Shown one piece after another: positions 1-9,564 of a stretch of DNA of 64,000 nt. The translations under genes and the position numbers were made by a program. Numbering within the stretch: position 1 is the first letter of the stretch; each line of letters starts with the position of its first letter. The notes below the pieces were generated by a model. The model ran no database searches. It saw only the letters and a list, made by a program, of their open reading frames with translations, and had not been told where the DNA came from. The DNA comes from Methanofollis fontis (lineage in GTDB: Archaea > Halobacteriota > Methanomicrobia > Methanomicrobiales > Methanofollaceae). The stretch spans positions 248,001 to 312,000 of the forward strand of contig NZ_PGCL01000002.1 in NCBI RefSeq assembly GCF_004297185.1, read 5' to 3'.

Positions 1-8
1 AAAAGGAG

Positions 9-1154
9 TTAGAGGAAATCGATCAGGTGACCGCTCGGTCGGTCGCCGCTGAAGGACCGCTGCGGTGCGCTCCGGGGTGTGGGCATCGGGGCGCGCTGGG
101 GAGACGACTGGAATGAGGTGTTGCTACGGCTCAGAATCTGTGCGCTCTGGACGCCGGTCATGATGGCCATGACTCTGACCTTGCCCTCATAATCATTGTT
201 GATGCGTGCGCCCCAGATCACATCCGCATGGGGGTCGAGTTCATAGGTGAGTGAAGTGGCGATCTCCTCGGCGTCCTTGATGGTGAGGTCGCCGCCTCCG
301 GTGATGTGGATGAGACTGCCCGTGGCGCCGCGATAATCGATGTCCAGGAGCGGGTGTGAGAGGCACTCGTGGACGACGCTTTCCGCCTTGTTCTGCTGTT
401 TGCTCTCGCCGACAAGCATGCAGGCGACGCCTCCCTTGCTCATGATGGCCCTGACATCGGCATAGTCGATGTTGATGAGGGAGGGCTGGGTGATCGTCTC
501 AGAGATGCCCTTCACGGTCTCGGCGATGAGCTGGTCCATCACCGAGAAGGCCTGCCCGAGGGGAAGGTTCGGGACGTAATTGATGAGACGGTTGTTATCG
601 AGCACGATGACCGAGTCGGCGTTGTTTGAAAACTGCTGAAGTCCCTCTTCAGCGCGGAGAAGTCTGGCCTTTTCGACCTGGAAGGGGTAGCTGACCATTC
701 CCACGACGATTGCGCCCTGCTCCTTTGCAATCTGAGCGACCACCGGGGCAACGCCGGTGCCGGTTCCGCCGCCCATGCCTGCAGTGATAAAGCAGAGGTC
801 TGCAGTCTCAAGCAGTTTTTCGAGGGTTGGTCTCGCCATTTCAGCGGCGCGTTTGCCGACATCGGGGAAACCACCTGCACCAAGACCCTTTGTGAGGGAT
901 TTACCGATAAGAACGCGCTTGTCGGCCTGGATCATGTCCAGGTGCTGTTTGTCGGTGTTCACCGCAATGGTCTCTGCACCCGAGACCTGCATGTGGTGAA
1001 GTCTGTTGATGGTGTTGTTGCCGGCACCGCCACAACCGACAATAACAATCCGGGGCTGGCCGAGGAAATCATCCTCATCTCCAATGATCCCGTCCGTGTT
1101 CCGTACTTTTTCAATTTCGGCATTCCTAATTGCATCGTTGATAAAGGACTGCAT
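9..1154 (-). CDS. ftsZ: Cell division protein FtsZ
   Basis: Tubulin-like GTPase that polymerises into the division ring. The protein of about 381 residues has the nucleotide-binding loop GCGGAGNNT near residue 38 and the tubulin signature GMGGGTGTG near residue 128. After these come the T7-loop region and a Ser/Pro-rich tail ending GHLIDFL, which probably docks partner proteins. The start was placed at the ATG at 1154 because GGAGG sits six bases upstream; longer reading frames begin inside the neighbouring gene. The gene lies 10 bp after a ribbon-helix-helix gene and is probably cotranscribed with it. Family assignment is secure; which archaeal FtsZ paralogue it is was not determined. Confidence 0.97.
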   Translation of the reverse strand: MQSFINDAIRNAEIEKVRNTDGIIGDEDDFLGQPRIVIVGCGGAGNNTINRLHHMQVSGAETIAVNTDKQHLDMIQADKRVLIGKSLTKGLGAGGFPDVGKRAAEMARPTLEKLLETADLCFITAGMGGGTGTGVAPVVAQIAKEQGAIVVGMVSYPFQVEKARLLRAEEGLQQFSNNADSVIVLDNNRLINYVPNLPLGQAFSVMDQLIAETVKGISETITQPSLINIDYADVRAIMSKGGVACMLVGESKQQNKAESVVHECLSHPLLDIDYRGATGSLIHITGGGDLTIKDAEEIATSLTYELDPHADVIWGARINNDYEGKVRVMAIMTGVQSAQILSRSNTSFQSSPQRAPMPTPRSAPQRSFSGDRPSGHLIDFL

Positions 1155-1164
1155 CCATATCCTC

Positions 1165-1341
1165 CTAAACCTTGAAAGACACCTGGTCGCTCTCCCGCAG
1201 AGCTCGATCACCGCGCTTTTCGATAAGCTCCCGTACTGCGTGCCGTACCGCCTCTGACACGGTGGGGAATTCGCCGCCATCGACTAGTCGCTGGAGCATA
1301 TCGACCTGCTGCCTGGGAAGTCTGATCGTGATCCGTTCCAT
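1165..1341 (-). CDS. Ribbon-helix-helix (CopG-like) regulator upstream of ftsZ
   Basis: A 58-residue DNA-binding protein. The N-terminus [12 protein letters not shown] forms the expected beta strand. The segment [13 protein letters not shown] matches the second helix of the ribbon-helix-helix fold, which binds DNA as a dimer. The start is the ATG at 1341, preceded by GAGGCAGAAG; a longer frame lacks family similarity. It is 10 bp upstream of ftsZ on the same strand, so it probably controls its own operon. Small repeats of TGTCnGA lie directly upstream and may be its operator. The role in division control is inferred from position. Confidence 0.85.
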   Translation of the reverse strand: MERITIRLPRQQVDMLQRLVDGGEFPTVSEAVRHAVRELIEKRGDRALRESDQVSFKV

Positions 1342-1357
1342 CTTCTGCCTCGGGTGT

Positions 1358-1421
1358 ATCTGACATCTGGCAGACAATTGTATGCCTTTTGTCAGACAGA
1401 AAGATGCTTTATGTCTGATCT
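1358..1421. promoter_or_regulatory. Repeated TGTCnGA / TCAGACA boxes upstream of the RHH-ftsZ operon
   Basis: The divergent intergenic region carries TCTGACATCTGGCAGACA at about 1360, a perfect TGTCAGACA at 1390-1398 and TGTCTGATC at 1412-1420. Short repeated half-sites of this size are typical of ribbon-helix-helix regulators. They lie just in front of such a gene, so autoregulation is a reasonable inference. Confidence 0.45.
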
Positions 1422-1537
1422 CTGAACCAGATGAATGAATTAACTCGTCCATGGGATTTAAATGTATCTATTTGTAATTTGGGGGAGGCGTATTCTTATA
1501 TGACATGGAATTGAAATTGTGCGTTATATCGGTGGAT

Positions 1538-2533
1538 ATGTCTCATATTACTCCAGAAAAGGTTATTCACGGCGGGGCCCTCCTCCGGCATCGAAAACGG
1601 ACAGGACGAGATTTCATTGATTTCAGTGCAAGCCTCAATCCTTTTCCTCCCGATGTCCGGATCGAATTTGACCTCGAAGAGGCAGGTGCCTATCCCGACG
1701 ATTGTTACGAGGACCTCAAGGAGGGAATTTCTCGGATTTTTCAGAGGGATACGGCCGAGATCACCGTGGGAAATGGTTCAGTGGAGGTGATACGGTCATA
1801 CTGCGCCTCGGTGCTCTCCCCCGGCGACGGCGTATATATTCCGCAACCGACATTCGGGGAGTATGCGATGTCCGTGCGCCTTGCCGGCGGTGTGCTGCTC
1901 TCCGAAGCCTCCGGCGCCAGGGTGCGGTTTCTCTGCAACCCCAACAACCCGGACGGGGAGCTGACGTCAAAAGATGATATTCTGGCGATTCTTGACGGTC
2001 TCCGGGATGACCAGTGCCTCTTTGTCGATGAGGCCTTTATCGAACTCTCTGATCCCGGGATGAGTGTATCCGAGATCCGCCACCCCGCACTGTTTGTCTC
2101 ACGCTCGATCACCAAGTCGTTTGCCGTGCCCGGACTGCGCTTTGGTTTCGGGTTCGGGGATCCCGATCTGGTCGCCGTGATGGAGAGGAGACGCCTCCCA
2201 TGGACGGTGAACGCATTCTCTGAGGTATACGCCCGTGCGGCGCTGGACCATTACGAAGATCTGGCGGAATCAAGGCGGCGCATCTGTATCGAACGGGAAC
2301 GCCTGAGCGATCGTCTCCGGGCGCTGGGTCTCCCCCCCCGTCCGTCTTCGACGAACTATCTGCTCGTCGACCTCCCGTTCAGGGCGGCGGACCTTGCGGC
2401 ATCCCTACTCGATTGGGGAATCCTGGTCCGGGACTGCGCATCCTTCGGTCTCCCTTCGGCTATCAGGGTGGCCGTGCGTACCGAAGAAGAGAACAGGCAG
2501 TTGATTGAGGCGCTCTCGGCATGCTTGCCCTGA
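1538..2533 (+). CDS. cobD: Threonine-phosphate decarboxylase-like PLP enzyme (CobD)
   Basis: Fold type I PLP enzyme related to histidinol-phosphate aminotransferase. In archaea the neighbour of cobY is usually CobD, which decarboxylates L-threonine phosphate to give the aminopropanol linker of cobalamin. Visible features are the start HGG, the substrate loop FSASLNPFPP, the motif CNPNNPDGE, the aspartate in FVDEAFIEL and the PLP lysine in SRSITKSFAVPGLR. The start at 1538 follows GGTGGAT; an upstream ATG at 1505 in the same frame would add eleven residues. The 3' end overlaps cobY by 13 bp. A histidinol-phosphate aminotransferase role is the alternative, but context favours CobD. Confidence 0.85.
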   Translation: MSHITPEKVIHGGALLRHRKRTGRDFIDFSASLNPFPPDVRIEFDLEEAGAYPDDCYEDLKEGISRIFQRDTAEITVGNGSVEVIRSYCASVLSPGDGVYIPQPTFGEYAMSVRLAGGVLLSEASGARVRFLCNPNNPDGELTSKDDILAILDGLRDDQCLFVDEAFIELSDPGMSVSEIRHPALFVSRSITKSFAVPGLRFGFGFGDPDLVAVMERRRLPWTVNAFSEVYARAALDHYEDLAESRRRICIERERLSDRLRALGLPPRPSSTNYLLVDLPFRAADLAASLLDWGILVRDCASFGLPSAIRVAVRTEEENRQLIEALSACLP

Positions 2534-3132
2534 TCCTTGCCGGCGGCGAGGGCTCCCGCCTGCAGATGGGGGAAAAACCCCTGGTGCTTGTCTGCGGGCG
2601 ACCGATGATCGAGCGAGTCGTCGGTGCCTTCGCCGCTACGGGGTGCGATGTGGTCGTCGTCACCTCGCCGCGTACCCCGTATACCCGGAACTGGTGCCGG
2701 GTCAACGGGATCGATCAGTATCCTGCGGCCGGGAGGGGGTATGTTGAAGATATCGTCGAGGCGGCGGGGTCGCTCGATGCGGACGGACCCATCCTCACCT
2801 CGGTCTCAGACATCCCCTGCATCACCCCGGGGATCGTCGGGAGGATCCTGGACGCCCATGCCGGAACAGGGATGCCGGCGCTCTCCACCTGGGTGCCCGC
2901 ATCCCTCTGCAATGGATCAGCGCTCCGCTGCTCCTACCAGGAGATGGTCCATGGCGTGCCTGCCTGCCCGGCGGGCGTGAACATCCTGGACGGTGGGCGG
3001 ATCGACCAGGAACAGCCCGAATTCCGCCTCCTCATCGAAGAACCGGGCCTTGGATTCAATGTGAACACCCCCCAGGACCTCGCCCGCGCCGAGCGCGCCC
3101 TCTGTCCGGACACAAACGGGCTGAACGGTTGA
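2521..3132 (+). CDS. cobY: Adenosylcobinamide-phosphate guanylyltransferase (CobY)
   Basis: Transfers GMP from GTP to adenosylcobinamide phosphate during assembly of the cobalamin nucleotide loop; it is the archaeal replacement for CobU. The 203-residue protein begins MLALILAGGEGSRLQ, the GTP-binding signature of the nucleotidyltransferase fold. The metal-binding stretch VSDIPCITP follows near residue 98. Start ATG lies inside the end of cobD, so the two are translationally coupled. It ends with a short NTPQDL segment typical of this family. Confidence 0.9.
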   Translation: MLALILAGGEGSRLQMGEKPLVLVCGRPMIERVVGAFAATGCDVVVVTSPRTPYTRNWCRVNGIDQYPAAGRGYVEDIVEAAGSLDADGPILTSVSDIPCITPGIVGRILDAHAGTGMPALSTWVPASLCNGSALRCSYQEMVHGVPACPAGVNILDGGRIDQEQPEFRLLIEEPGLGFNVNTPQDLARAERALCPDTNGLNG

Positions 3133-3201
3133 TTCAGCCATTAAAAATCCCATTTTTATCCTGAGCAAACCATATTAAGTTCCCCCCGCCGATATCTAGA
3201 C

Positions 3202-4440
3202 ATGCAGATGTCCCGGGAGATTGAACTGGAAGGGCATATCATCGATTCCGGCATCATGACGAAGGTGATGGACCAGGTCATGGACATGGGGGGCAACTTT
3301 GAGATCCTGGTCTTTGATGTGGGGAAACAGAAGACCGATCCGAGCTATGCCCGCCTCCGGATCGCCGCTCCAACGGAGGAGCAGCTCGACCTGATCCTCT
3401 CCGAGGTCTTCAGGCTGGGGGCACATTATCCGATCGTGGCGGATGCCGCCCTGGTGCCCGCTGAAGGCGACCGCATCGTCCCGAAGGGCTTTTACTCAAC
3501 GACCAATCACCCCACGCAGGTGAAGGTGGGCGGCGAGTGGATACCGGTTGAATTCCTTGAGATGGACTGTATCCTGGTCGTCGATAAAGAACAAAAACGG
3601 GCCTGCTGCACTCCCCTCTCCAAACTGAAGAAAGGCGATTTGGTTGTTGTTGGTGAAGACGGTGTGAAGGTGGACTACCCGGAGCGGCCCAGGGAGGGGG
3701 GGCGGTTTGAGTTCATGCACGGCACGGTCTCGCCCGAACGTCCGTCCGAGACCCTCATCGAGCAGATCGCCCGGGAGATCATCGACATCAAACGCGGTGG
3801 AAAGGAGGTCGTGCTCGTCGGCGGTCCGGCGATCATCCACACCGGCGGCGGTCCGGCGCTTGCCGAGATCATCAGGAAGGGGTATATCGATGTTGTTCTG
3901 GCCGGCAACGCCCTGGCCACCCATGACATCGAGTCCAACCTCTTCGGCACCTCACTCGGTATGGACATCAGGACGGCGAAGAATGTCACCGGTGGGCACA
4001 AGCACCATATCTATGCGATCTCTGAGGTGATGCGGGCGGGCTCGATCCGGAGTGCCGTTGAGAAGGGTGTGATCACCGGCGGGGTGATGTACGAGTGTGT
4101 CTGCAATAAAGTGCCCTATGTGCTGGCGGGTTCGATCCGGGACGACGGCCCCCTCCCGGATGTGATCACCGATGTGATGGTGGCCCAGGACACCATGCGC
4201 CGGCACCTGCGGGATGCGGGCATGGTGCTGATGGTGGCCACCCTCCTCCACTCAGTGGCGGTTGGCAACTGCCTGCCCTCGCAGGTGCGGACGATCTGTG
4301 TGGACATCAACCCGGCCTCGGTGACCAAACTGATGGACCGCGGCACCACACAGGCGATCGGTGTGGTCTCTGATGCCGGCACCTTCTTCCCGATGCTGGC
4401 GAAGAAACTGGACGAGTACGCAAAAACGTTCAGCGTGTGA
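3202..4440 (+). CDS. LOR/SDH-family protein, probable ornithine cyclodeaminase
   Basis: A 412-residue protein of the archaeal family with an N-terminal LOR/SDH domain (about residues 1-100, starting SREIELEGHIIDSG) and a C-terminal Rossmann-like NAD-binding domain (rich in GGP and GNALATHDIESNLFGT). A methanococcal member is reported to convert ornithine to proline with NAD+ and release of ammonia, so that role is inferred here. There is no clear ribosome site before the ATG at 3202, and an AT-rich box (CATATTAAG) lies about 30 bp upstream, so the transcript may be leaderless. It converges on the next gene with an 11-bp overlap. Confidence 0.8.
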   Translation: MQMSREIELEGHIIDSGIMTKVMDQVMDMGGNFEILVFDVGKQKTDPSYARLRIAAPTEEQLDLILSEVFRLGAHYPIVADAALVPAEGDRIVPKGFYSTTNHPTQVKVGGEWIPVEFLEMDCILVVDKEQKRACCTPLSKLKKGDLVVVGEDGVKVDYPERPREGGRFEFMHGTVSPERPSETLIEQIAREIIDIKRGGKEVVLVGGPAIIHTGGGPALAEIIRKGYIDVVLAGNALATHDIESNLFGTSLGMDIRTAKNVTGGHKHHIYAISEVMRAGSIRSAVEKGVITGGVMYECVCNKVPYVLAGSIRDDGPLPDVITDVMVAQDTMRRHLRDAGMVLMVATLLHSVAVGNCLPSQVRTICVDINPASVTKLMDRGTTQAIGVVSDAGTFFPMLAKKLDEYAKTFSV

Positions 4441-5407
4441 GGGGCATGCACCAGGGGCGTTCATGCTCCCGCACATACTCCCACTCTCTTTTGCAGCCGC
4501 ACTCCATCTCGAGGAGGGCGCGGACCAGTTCGACGTCGCCGGTGAGGGCGAACTCGTTGATCCCGGCGACGATCTCACGATCGCATTTTCCGCAGTTGTG
4601 CGGGCCCCTGATATAGCCGCCGCCGACGGGATCACAGAAGATCGGGACGTCAGTCCTGGCCTTTTCGAGCACCTCCAGGATGCTCCAGAGGTAGGGGGGG
4701 CGGTAGGCGTGCCGGCGCCAGTGGCGTTCCAGTTCGGTGCCCTTCTGGACGGTGCAGGCGTTCATTGAGATCATGCCGCAGTGGGGGGTGACCCCGGCAA
4801 TCGAGCGAATCATGTCGTCGATCGCTTCCTGTTCGGTGAGGAAAAGGGGTTTTAAGAGGAGGTAGGCCTTGACGCCGACTCCGGCCTCACGGGCTCGCTC
4901 TGAGGCGGCAATGAAGTCGGCGAAGGTGAAACCCTTCCTGATCGACTTCTCCCTGATGGCGTCGTCGGTGGTCTCGAGCCCCATGGCCACGTGGAGGGGG
5001 GTCCCGATCTCCCGGCGCATAGACTCCAGCGCCTCTGCGTCCACATATTCTGGTCTGGTCTCGATGACCACGACCTTTCCGGCGAAGGCGCGGGCGACCT
5101 CTTCCCTGAAGGCGGGGGGCACCTCGGCAGGGTCCATGAAACTCCCTGAGGTGAAGATCTTGATCATGCCGATGGCCGGGAGGTCGTAGCGCTCTCTGAT
5201 CCAGGCCAGCTGCCCCCGCAACGAGCGGAGGACCTCCTCAGGGGAAGCCCCGAAATGCCCTTCGAAGCGGTAGCCGCACATCAGGCACTGCCGGTAGGAG
5301 CATCCCCCGCTCTTGAAGATGATCGTGAGAGAATTCAGTATCTCGCCGTCGTATCGGTCTTTTCCCGTCCAGGCTGCGAGTGGTTTTTCAGGCTCAACAG
5401 ATACCAT
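4430..5407 (-). CDS. Archaeosine biosynthesis radical SAM protein (RaSEA-like)
   Basis: Radical SAM enzyme of the archaeal family that, with the lyase-type transglycosylase partner, finishes archaeosine (G+) in the tRNA D-loop. The cluster motif CSYRQCLMC near residue 37 has the family's unusual CX4CX2C spacing. IETRPEY and GLETTDD follow, as does a C-terminal set of cysteines (HNCGKCDRE and ECGC). The start is ATG 5407 after GAGGTG; a GTG two codons upstream is possible. The partner gene is not in this window. Confidence 0.85.
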   Translation of the reverse strand: MVSVEPEKPLAAWTGKDRYDGEILNSLTIIFKSGGCSYRQCLMCGYRFEGHFGASPEEVLRSLRGQLAWIRERYDLPAIGMIKIFTSGSFMDPAEVPPAFREEVARAFAGKVVVIETRPEYVDAEALESMRREIGTPLHVAMGLETTDDAIREKSIRKGFTFADFIAASERAREAGVGVKAYLLLKPLFLTEQEAIDDMIRSIAGVTPHCGMISMNACTVQKGTELERHWRRHAYRPPYLWSILEVLEKARTDVPIFCDPVGGGYIRGPHNCGKCDREIVAGINEFALTGDVELVRALLEMECGCKREWEYVREHERPWCMPLTR

Positions 5408-5435
5408 TAACACCTCATTCGTTGATCATCTCAGT

Positions 5436-6521
5436 ATGAAAAGGATCGTATTGCCCCTGCTCTGCCTCCTCTCTCTCCTGCTCGTCGGGCAGGCATCGGC
5501 GGCGCAGGTCTATATGGACATCCCGAAGTCGGTGAACGAGGGGCAACCCCTTGAGGTGGTCGGCACCACCACCGGGGCAAGTCCCGGCTACGCCTTCGAA
5601 GTGGTCTTTTATGACACCACCTATGCAAAATCTGAGATTGCCAGACAGCAGGTGGTCCTCCAGGCCGATGGATCCTTCTCGGTCACCTTCCAGACCGATG
5701 GTCTGAAGGGCGGCACGTATTCGATAGAGATTGCCGAGAGCGGCGATGGGATCTTCGGGGGGACGAAAAAACCGGTGATCCTGACGATCGTGAACCGGAC
5801 CGCCGATCTGACGATCACCTCCCCCCTCTCGCAGGCCTATGACGGCACCCTGCTCGTGGCAGGGTCGGTGAAAGGGCTTGGTGACGCCGGGATCCAGCTC
5901 AGTGTGACCGGTCCGGGCGGCGCCAATGTCTATGGTCCGCGCTGGATCGCCACAACCGGCGGCGCCTTCTCGCAGGAGGTGCCGATCACCCAGGGCGGGC
6001 GGTATGTGGCCGGGCTGATGGACAATACGAGCTATGTCTGGAGCGTGGATTTCACGGTCACCGGCGGGATCGTGACCGTCGCCCCGACGACGGCGGCGAC
6101 CCCTGCGGAGGGGCCGACCTACTCGGCGGCGGCGCAGGCATCCAGGAGTACACCGGCCTATTTTGTGGTCGAGACGCTTGGAGGGCCGGTGACGATCACC
6201 ACTTCCTCAGGGATCGACTGGGTGGTGGAGTATATCGATGAGAGCGGCGGTCGGACGATGGTGAACAACCAGGGCACCTCCGCCCCCGAGCAGATCACCC
6301 TGCAGGCGCGGGGAGGCACGGTCTATGTGAAGGTCTATCCGCAGCTCTATACCGAGAGCGGGCGGGCGGTGATCACCGGGAAGAACGTGAAATCAGTCGC
6401 AGTGGATGCCTCAGTTGCGGAACGGTTCGGCGATCCGGTACCGACCACGACCGAGAGCCCCCTCCCCCTCTGGAGCGTGCCTGCGGCCCTGGGTGCCCTC
6501 CTGCTGTTCAGGCGCCGGTAA
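5436..6521 (+). CDS. Secreted surface protein with C-terminal membrane anchor
   Basis: A 361-residue exported protein. It has a signal peptide (LLCLLSLLLVGQASA), then beta-rich repeats of the type seen in methanogen surface proteins (VNEGQPLEVVGTT, then TSPLSQAYDGTLLVAGSV). After a Thr/Ala/Pro linker near residues 215-230 and a second beta domain, it ends in a hydrophobic stretch followed by FRRR, the layout of surface-anchored archaeal proteins. The start is the ATG at 5436, where the signal peptide begins. A T-run (6539-6544) after the stop is a likely terminator. Function is unknown beyond a cell-surface location. Confidence 0.7.
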   Translation: MKRIVLPLLCLLSLLLVGQASAAQVYMDIPKSVNEGQPLEVVGTTTGASPGYAFEVVFYDTTYAKSEIARQQVVLQADGSFSVTFQTDGLKGGTYSIEIAESGDGIFGGTKKPVILTIVNRTADLTITSPLSQAYDGTLLVAGSVKGLGDAGIQLSVTGPGGANVYGPRWIATTGGAFSQEVPITQGGRYVAGLMDNTSYVWSVDFTVTGGIVTVAPTTAATPAEGPTYSAAAQASRSTPAYFVVETLGGPVTITTSSGIDWVVEYIDESGGRTMVNNQGTSAPEQITLQARGGTVYVKVYPQLYTESGRAVITGKNVKSVAVDASVAERFGDPVPTTTESPLPLWSVPAALGALLLFRRR

Positions 6522-6571
6522 GAACGCCGACCCACATCTTTTTTACAGCCCGATGCAACTATATATGACGG

Positions 6572-6655
6572 GCCGGGATAGTCTAGACCGGTAAGGCGGC
6601 GGCCTTGAAAGCCGCTGGTGTCCGCACCTCGGGAGTTCAAATCTCCCTCCCGGCG
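6572..6655 (+). tRNA. tRNA-Ser (anticodon UGA)
   Basis: The acceptor strands GCCGGGA (6572-6578) and TCCCGGC (6648-6654) pair fully. The anticodon loop CTTGAAA gives UGA, and the T arm GGGAG-TTCAAAT-CTCCC is perfect. The long variable arm between the anticodon and T stems is the class II feature of tRNA-Ser. CCA is not encoded. No intron is seen. Confidence 0.96.
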
Positions 6656-7000
6656 TCTTTGTTTTTGTTCCGTTCTCCAGTGAAATCGGTAAATTTCGCT
6701 ATTCTGGGTCTCTGTGTTGTGCCTCGATGATGGTCGATCGGTGCCTCCGATTGTCCGCCCGGTGAAAACGATCTCCTGGGCATGCTTGATCTGGACGCCT
6801 GTCCCTATGGTCAGGATGTGCCTGTATCAGCGTTTGATCCCCCATTGAAAACTCTCGAATTGGGGTGAGGTGGTGAAAAGGCGACACCACTACATCAAAC
6901 AATACAAAAACCATCCGATCTTCTCTGCCCCCTTTTTTCAAGGATCTTTTGAAAACATTGATGAATCTCGAATATCCATCTGGATCCGGAGAGAAAAGAC
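6656..7000. other. Intergenic region without a convincing gene
   Basis: About 345 bp of lower-GC sequence between the tRNA and the ABC transporter. A run of T after the tRNA (6658-6665) may terminate it. Short frames here have arginine/histidine-rich translations and no ribosome site, so none is called. The region next to 7001 presumably carries the transporter promoter, but no clear TATA box was singled out. Confidence 0.5.
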
Positions 7001-7726
7001 GTGACCGCCATACTTGATGCCAGGAACCTCACGAAGGTCTACGGGGACACCACCGCACTGGGCGGCGTAACCCTCTCGGTCGAGCAGGGGGCGCTCTTCG
7101 GGCTTCTCGGCCCCAACGGATCAGGGAAGACCACGATGATCAAACTCCTGACCGGCCAGATCCGGCCCTCGAGCGGCACGGCGACGGTGCTTGGCCGCGA
7201 CGTCGCCTCCGACCCCGTGGGGGTGCGTTCACTGGTCGGGATCATCCCTGAGCAGGAGACCCCCCCCAGTTTCCTCACCCCCGAGGAGTACCTCCGCCTT
7301 GTCGGGTCGATCAGGCGGATCCCTGACGTCGAGGAGGGGATGGCGTGGTGGTTCGACTACCTGGAGTTCGGGGACAAGCGCCACGTACTCTGCAAGGACC
7401 TCTCGCGGGGCACCCGGCAGAAACTGATGTTTGCGCAGGCCTTCCTCCACCGCCCGGTGCTCGCCCTCATCGACGAACCGCTCATCAACTTCGACCCCAT
7501 CATGCAGGAGCGGGTGAAAGAGTTCCTGGCCGGCTACGTGAAGGAGGGCAACACCATCTTCCTCTCCACGCATATCCTGGAGATCGCCGAGGAGATCTGT
7601 TCGGACTTCGCCGTCCTCCACAGGGGTGAACTCCTCTCCACCGGGAAGGTGGCCGGTGTCATCGGCGAGGGGCGGCACCTCGGGGACTACTTCCTCTCAC
7701 TGGTCAGGACGGGCGGACATGCTTGA
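7001..7726 (+). CDS. ABC-2 type transporter, ATP-binding subunit
   Basis: Energy-coupling ATPase of an exporter, 241 residues. Walker A is GPNGSGKTT near residue 37. The signature is the variant LSRGTRQK, Walker B is LALIDEPLINFDP, and the switch histidine is in LSTHILEIAEE. The start is GTG at 7001, after GGAGA. It overlaps the permease gene by 8 bp, so both are made together. The substrate is not evident; drug, lipid or Na+ export are all known in this family. Confidence 0.92.
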   Translation: MTAILDARNLTKVYGDTTALGGVTLSVEQGALFGLLGPNGSGKTTMIKLLTGQIRPSSGTATVLGRDVASDPVGVRSLVGIIPEQETPPSFLTPEEYLRLVGSIRRIPDVEEGMAWWFDYLEFGDKRHVLCKDLSRGTRQKLMFAQAFLHRPVLALIDEPLINFDPIMQERVKEFLAGYVKEGNTIFLSTHILEIAEEICSDFAVLHRGELLSTGKVAGVIGEGRHLGDYFLSLVRTGGHA

Positions 7727-9113
7727 ACTCTTCGTCGCCATGATGAAGGAGGAGTGGCGGGTCCACTCCACGATCTTCGGGAGCCTCAGCTTCGCCCTCT
7801 ACCCGGTGCTGATCTGCGCCACCGCCTTCATGGGTTCGTTCCTCCTCCCCCTGATCCGGCCGCTCCTCCCGTTTGGCGACCTCGCCCTGATCACCCATGC
7901 CCTCTTCCTCCTGCTCGGCCTCATGATCGGGGCGTTCGGCCTGCTCATGAACGAGGTGATGGAGCGTCGGTTCGGGGAGGCGAGCAGCCTCGCCTATTCT
8001 GCCCGCGCGCTCCCCCTCTCCGAGCGCTGCATCTTCGCACACTTCGTGGCAAAGGACACGCTCTACTACTTCGTGCTCTGGGTGCTCCCCTTTGTTATGG
8101 GGTTCGCCCTCGCCGCGCCCTTTGTCGGCATCCCCCCGGCGGTGCCGGCGCTCCTCCTGCTCACGCTCTCCCTCTCCTTCCTCACCGGCCTGGCGGCGGC
8201 ATTCTTCCTCTCGATGGTCTACACCCGCTCGAAGCGGGTGTTCGCCGCCGTCTTCATACTCCTCGCTGTTGCTGCGTATGCGGCGCACCTCGCCGGCCTC
8301 ACGCTCTTCCTCCCGCCGGCCCTCTTCCGCTCCTTCTCGTGGATGACGCTGCTTGCGGCGTGCACCCTCGTTGTCGTCCCGACCGTCCTCGCCGTCCTCC
8401 TGACGCGGCCCGAATCGGCGGCGAGGGTGAAGCACTATACAGACCTGCTCACGCCAATCGCTCAACGGCTCTCCGTCTTCCCGTACCCGGTCCTCGCCGC
8501 CAAGGACTGCATCGACCTTCTCCGGAGTGGCAGCGCCGTCGGCCAGACCCTCTTCTCCTTCCTCCTCCCCCTCGGGGTCATCTGGTTCTTCCTCTCGCTG
8601 CTCGGCCCCTTCCTCCCGGCGTCCGGGATCCTCCTCCTGTTTGCAGCCCTCACCGGCGTGATCGCATCGACAATGTATGTCTGGCTCACGATGTTCGAGA
8701 CCTTCGGGCAGTACGCCTGCCTTCCCCTCGCCGTCGCCGACGTCCTGAAGAGCAAGATCTGCGGCTTCGCTCTGCTCCAGGTCGTTCCGGCCGTCTTCAT
8801 CGCCGCTGTTGCCGTCCTCGCCGGGGAGGCGGCATACCTTCTTCCGGCCCTGACGCTCTGCCTTGCGGTCTCCTTCTACGGCCTTGGGGTGACGGTCCAT
8901 CTCACCGGCCTCTCCCCGTCCGTCCTCCTCTACGACCCCCGCGTGCTCGTGCTCTACCTCCTCGCCGTCGGCGTCCCGCTCGTCGTATTCATCACCCTCT
9001 CTTTCATCAATCCCTGGTATGCGATGGCCTCTCTGGTGCTGCCCGCGGCCGGGTGGGGGATCGTGCAAAGGGGAATCGTGAAGTGGAACGGCAGGGAGGT
9101 CACGGGGTTCTGA
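7719..9113 (+). CDS. ABC-2 type transporter, membrane subunit
   Basis: A 464-residue membrane protein with about 11-12 hydrophobic segments, starting MLELFVAMMKEEWRVHST, which is the usual cytoplasmic lead-in of ABC-2 permeases. The start at 7719 lies inside the end of the ATPase gene; an earlier in-frame ATG at 7626 would read out of frame through the ATPase and is rejected. Together with the ATPase it forms a full half-transporter pair. The substrate is unknown. Confidence 0.85.
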   Translation: MLELFVAMMKEEWRVHSTIFGSLSFALYPVLICATAFMGSFLLPLIRPLLPFGDLALITHALFLLLGLMIGAFGLLMNEVMERRFGEASSLAYSARALPLSERCIFAHFVAKDTLYYFVLWVLPFVMGFALAAPFVGIPPAVPALLLLTLSLSFLTGLAAAFFLSMVYTRSKRVFAAVFILLAVAAYAAHLAGLTLFLPPALFRSFSWMTLLAACTLVVVPTVLAVLLTRPESAARVKHYTDLLTPIAQRLSVFPYPVLAAKDCIDLLRSGSAVGQTLFSFLLPLGVIWFFLSLLGPFLPASGILLLFAALTGVIASTMYVWLTMFETFGQYACLPLAVADVLKSKICGFALLQVVPAVFIAAVAVLAGEAAYLLPALTLCLAVSFYGLGVTVHLTGLSPSVLLYDPRVLVLYLLAVGVPLVVFITLSFINPWYAMASLVLPAAGWGIVQRGIVKWNGREVTGF

Positions 9114-9564
9114 GGGGATCTCTCCCTTTTTTCTCATGACTATCGACACCGTGGAGTGCTCCACTGCATTCCTTCCGCCAGTGATCACGGCGAGCATGCT
9201 GCCCACCCCGTGTTATTTTTTTGATCGCGGAGGCTGGCCGGGAACAGTTTCTGCACACCCGCCGCCGGCTTAACCGGGATCATGCCGAACGGCCAGATCA
9301 TCGCCGCCAGGAAGCGGGTGCCGGTGAAAATAGCGTTTCATGGCAACGGCCAGATGTGAAGTCAGATAAACCTCATTAACCTGATGAATCGAATGAAAAT
9401 CTATAAATCTCGACTTAATAAGGTCCTTATGTTGGTGGTGGCCGGCGGAGCGAAAAATTCCCCGTGCATGCTGCCGGCCCTGTCCCCCTGAACGAATTCT
9501 TTCGAAATACGGGATGTCTGAACGGCGTTCCTGCCGGATAACCGGGGAACAGAGAGGTGAGGGA
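9114..9564. other. Intergenic region and probable long leader of the decarboxylase operon
   Basis: About 450 bp with no gene-like frame. A TATA-like CTATAAATC lies at about 9399-9407. If it is the promoter, the transcript carries a leader of roughly 200 nt before the decarboxylase. The far left part contains a CCGTGGAGTGCTCCACTG inverted repeat near 9150, which could end the upstream operon. Confidence 0.4.

Noticed and set aside
6699-6941. Possible 80-residue gene on the minus strand
   Set aside because: Arg/His-rich translation without ribosome site or family.
7704-9206. A 500-codon minus-strand frame rich in Glu/Arg/Gly
   Set aside because: Shadow of the ABC permease; composition is low-complexity and no family is seen.
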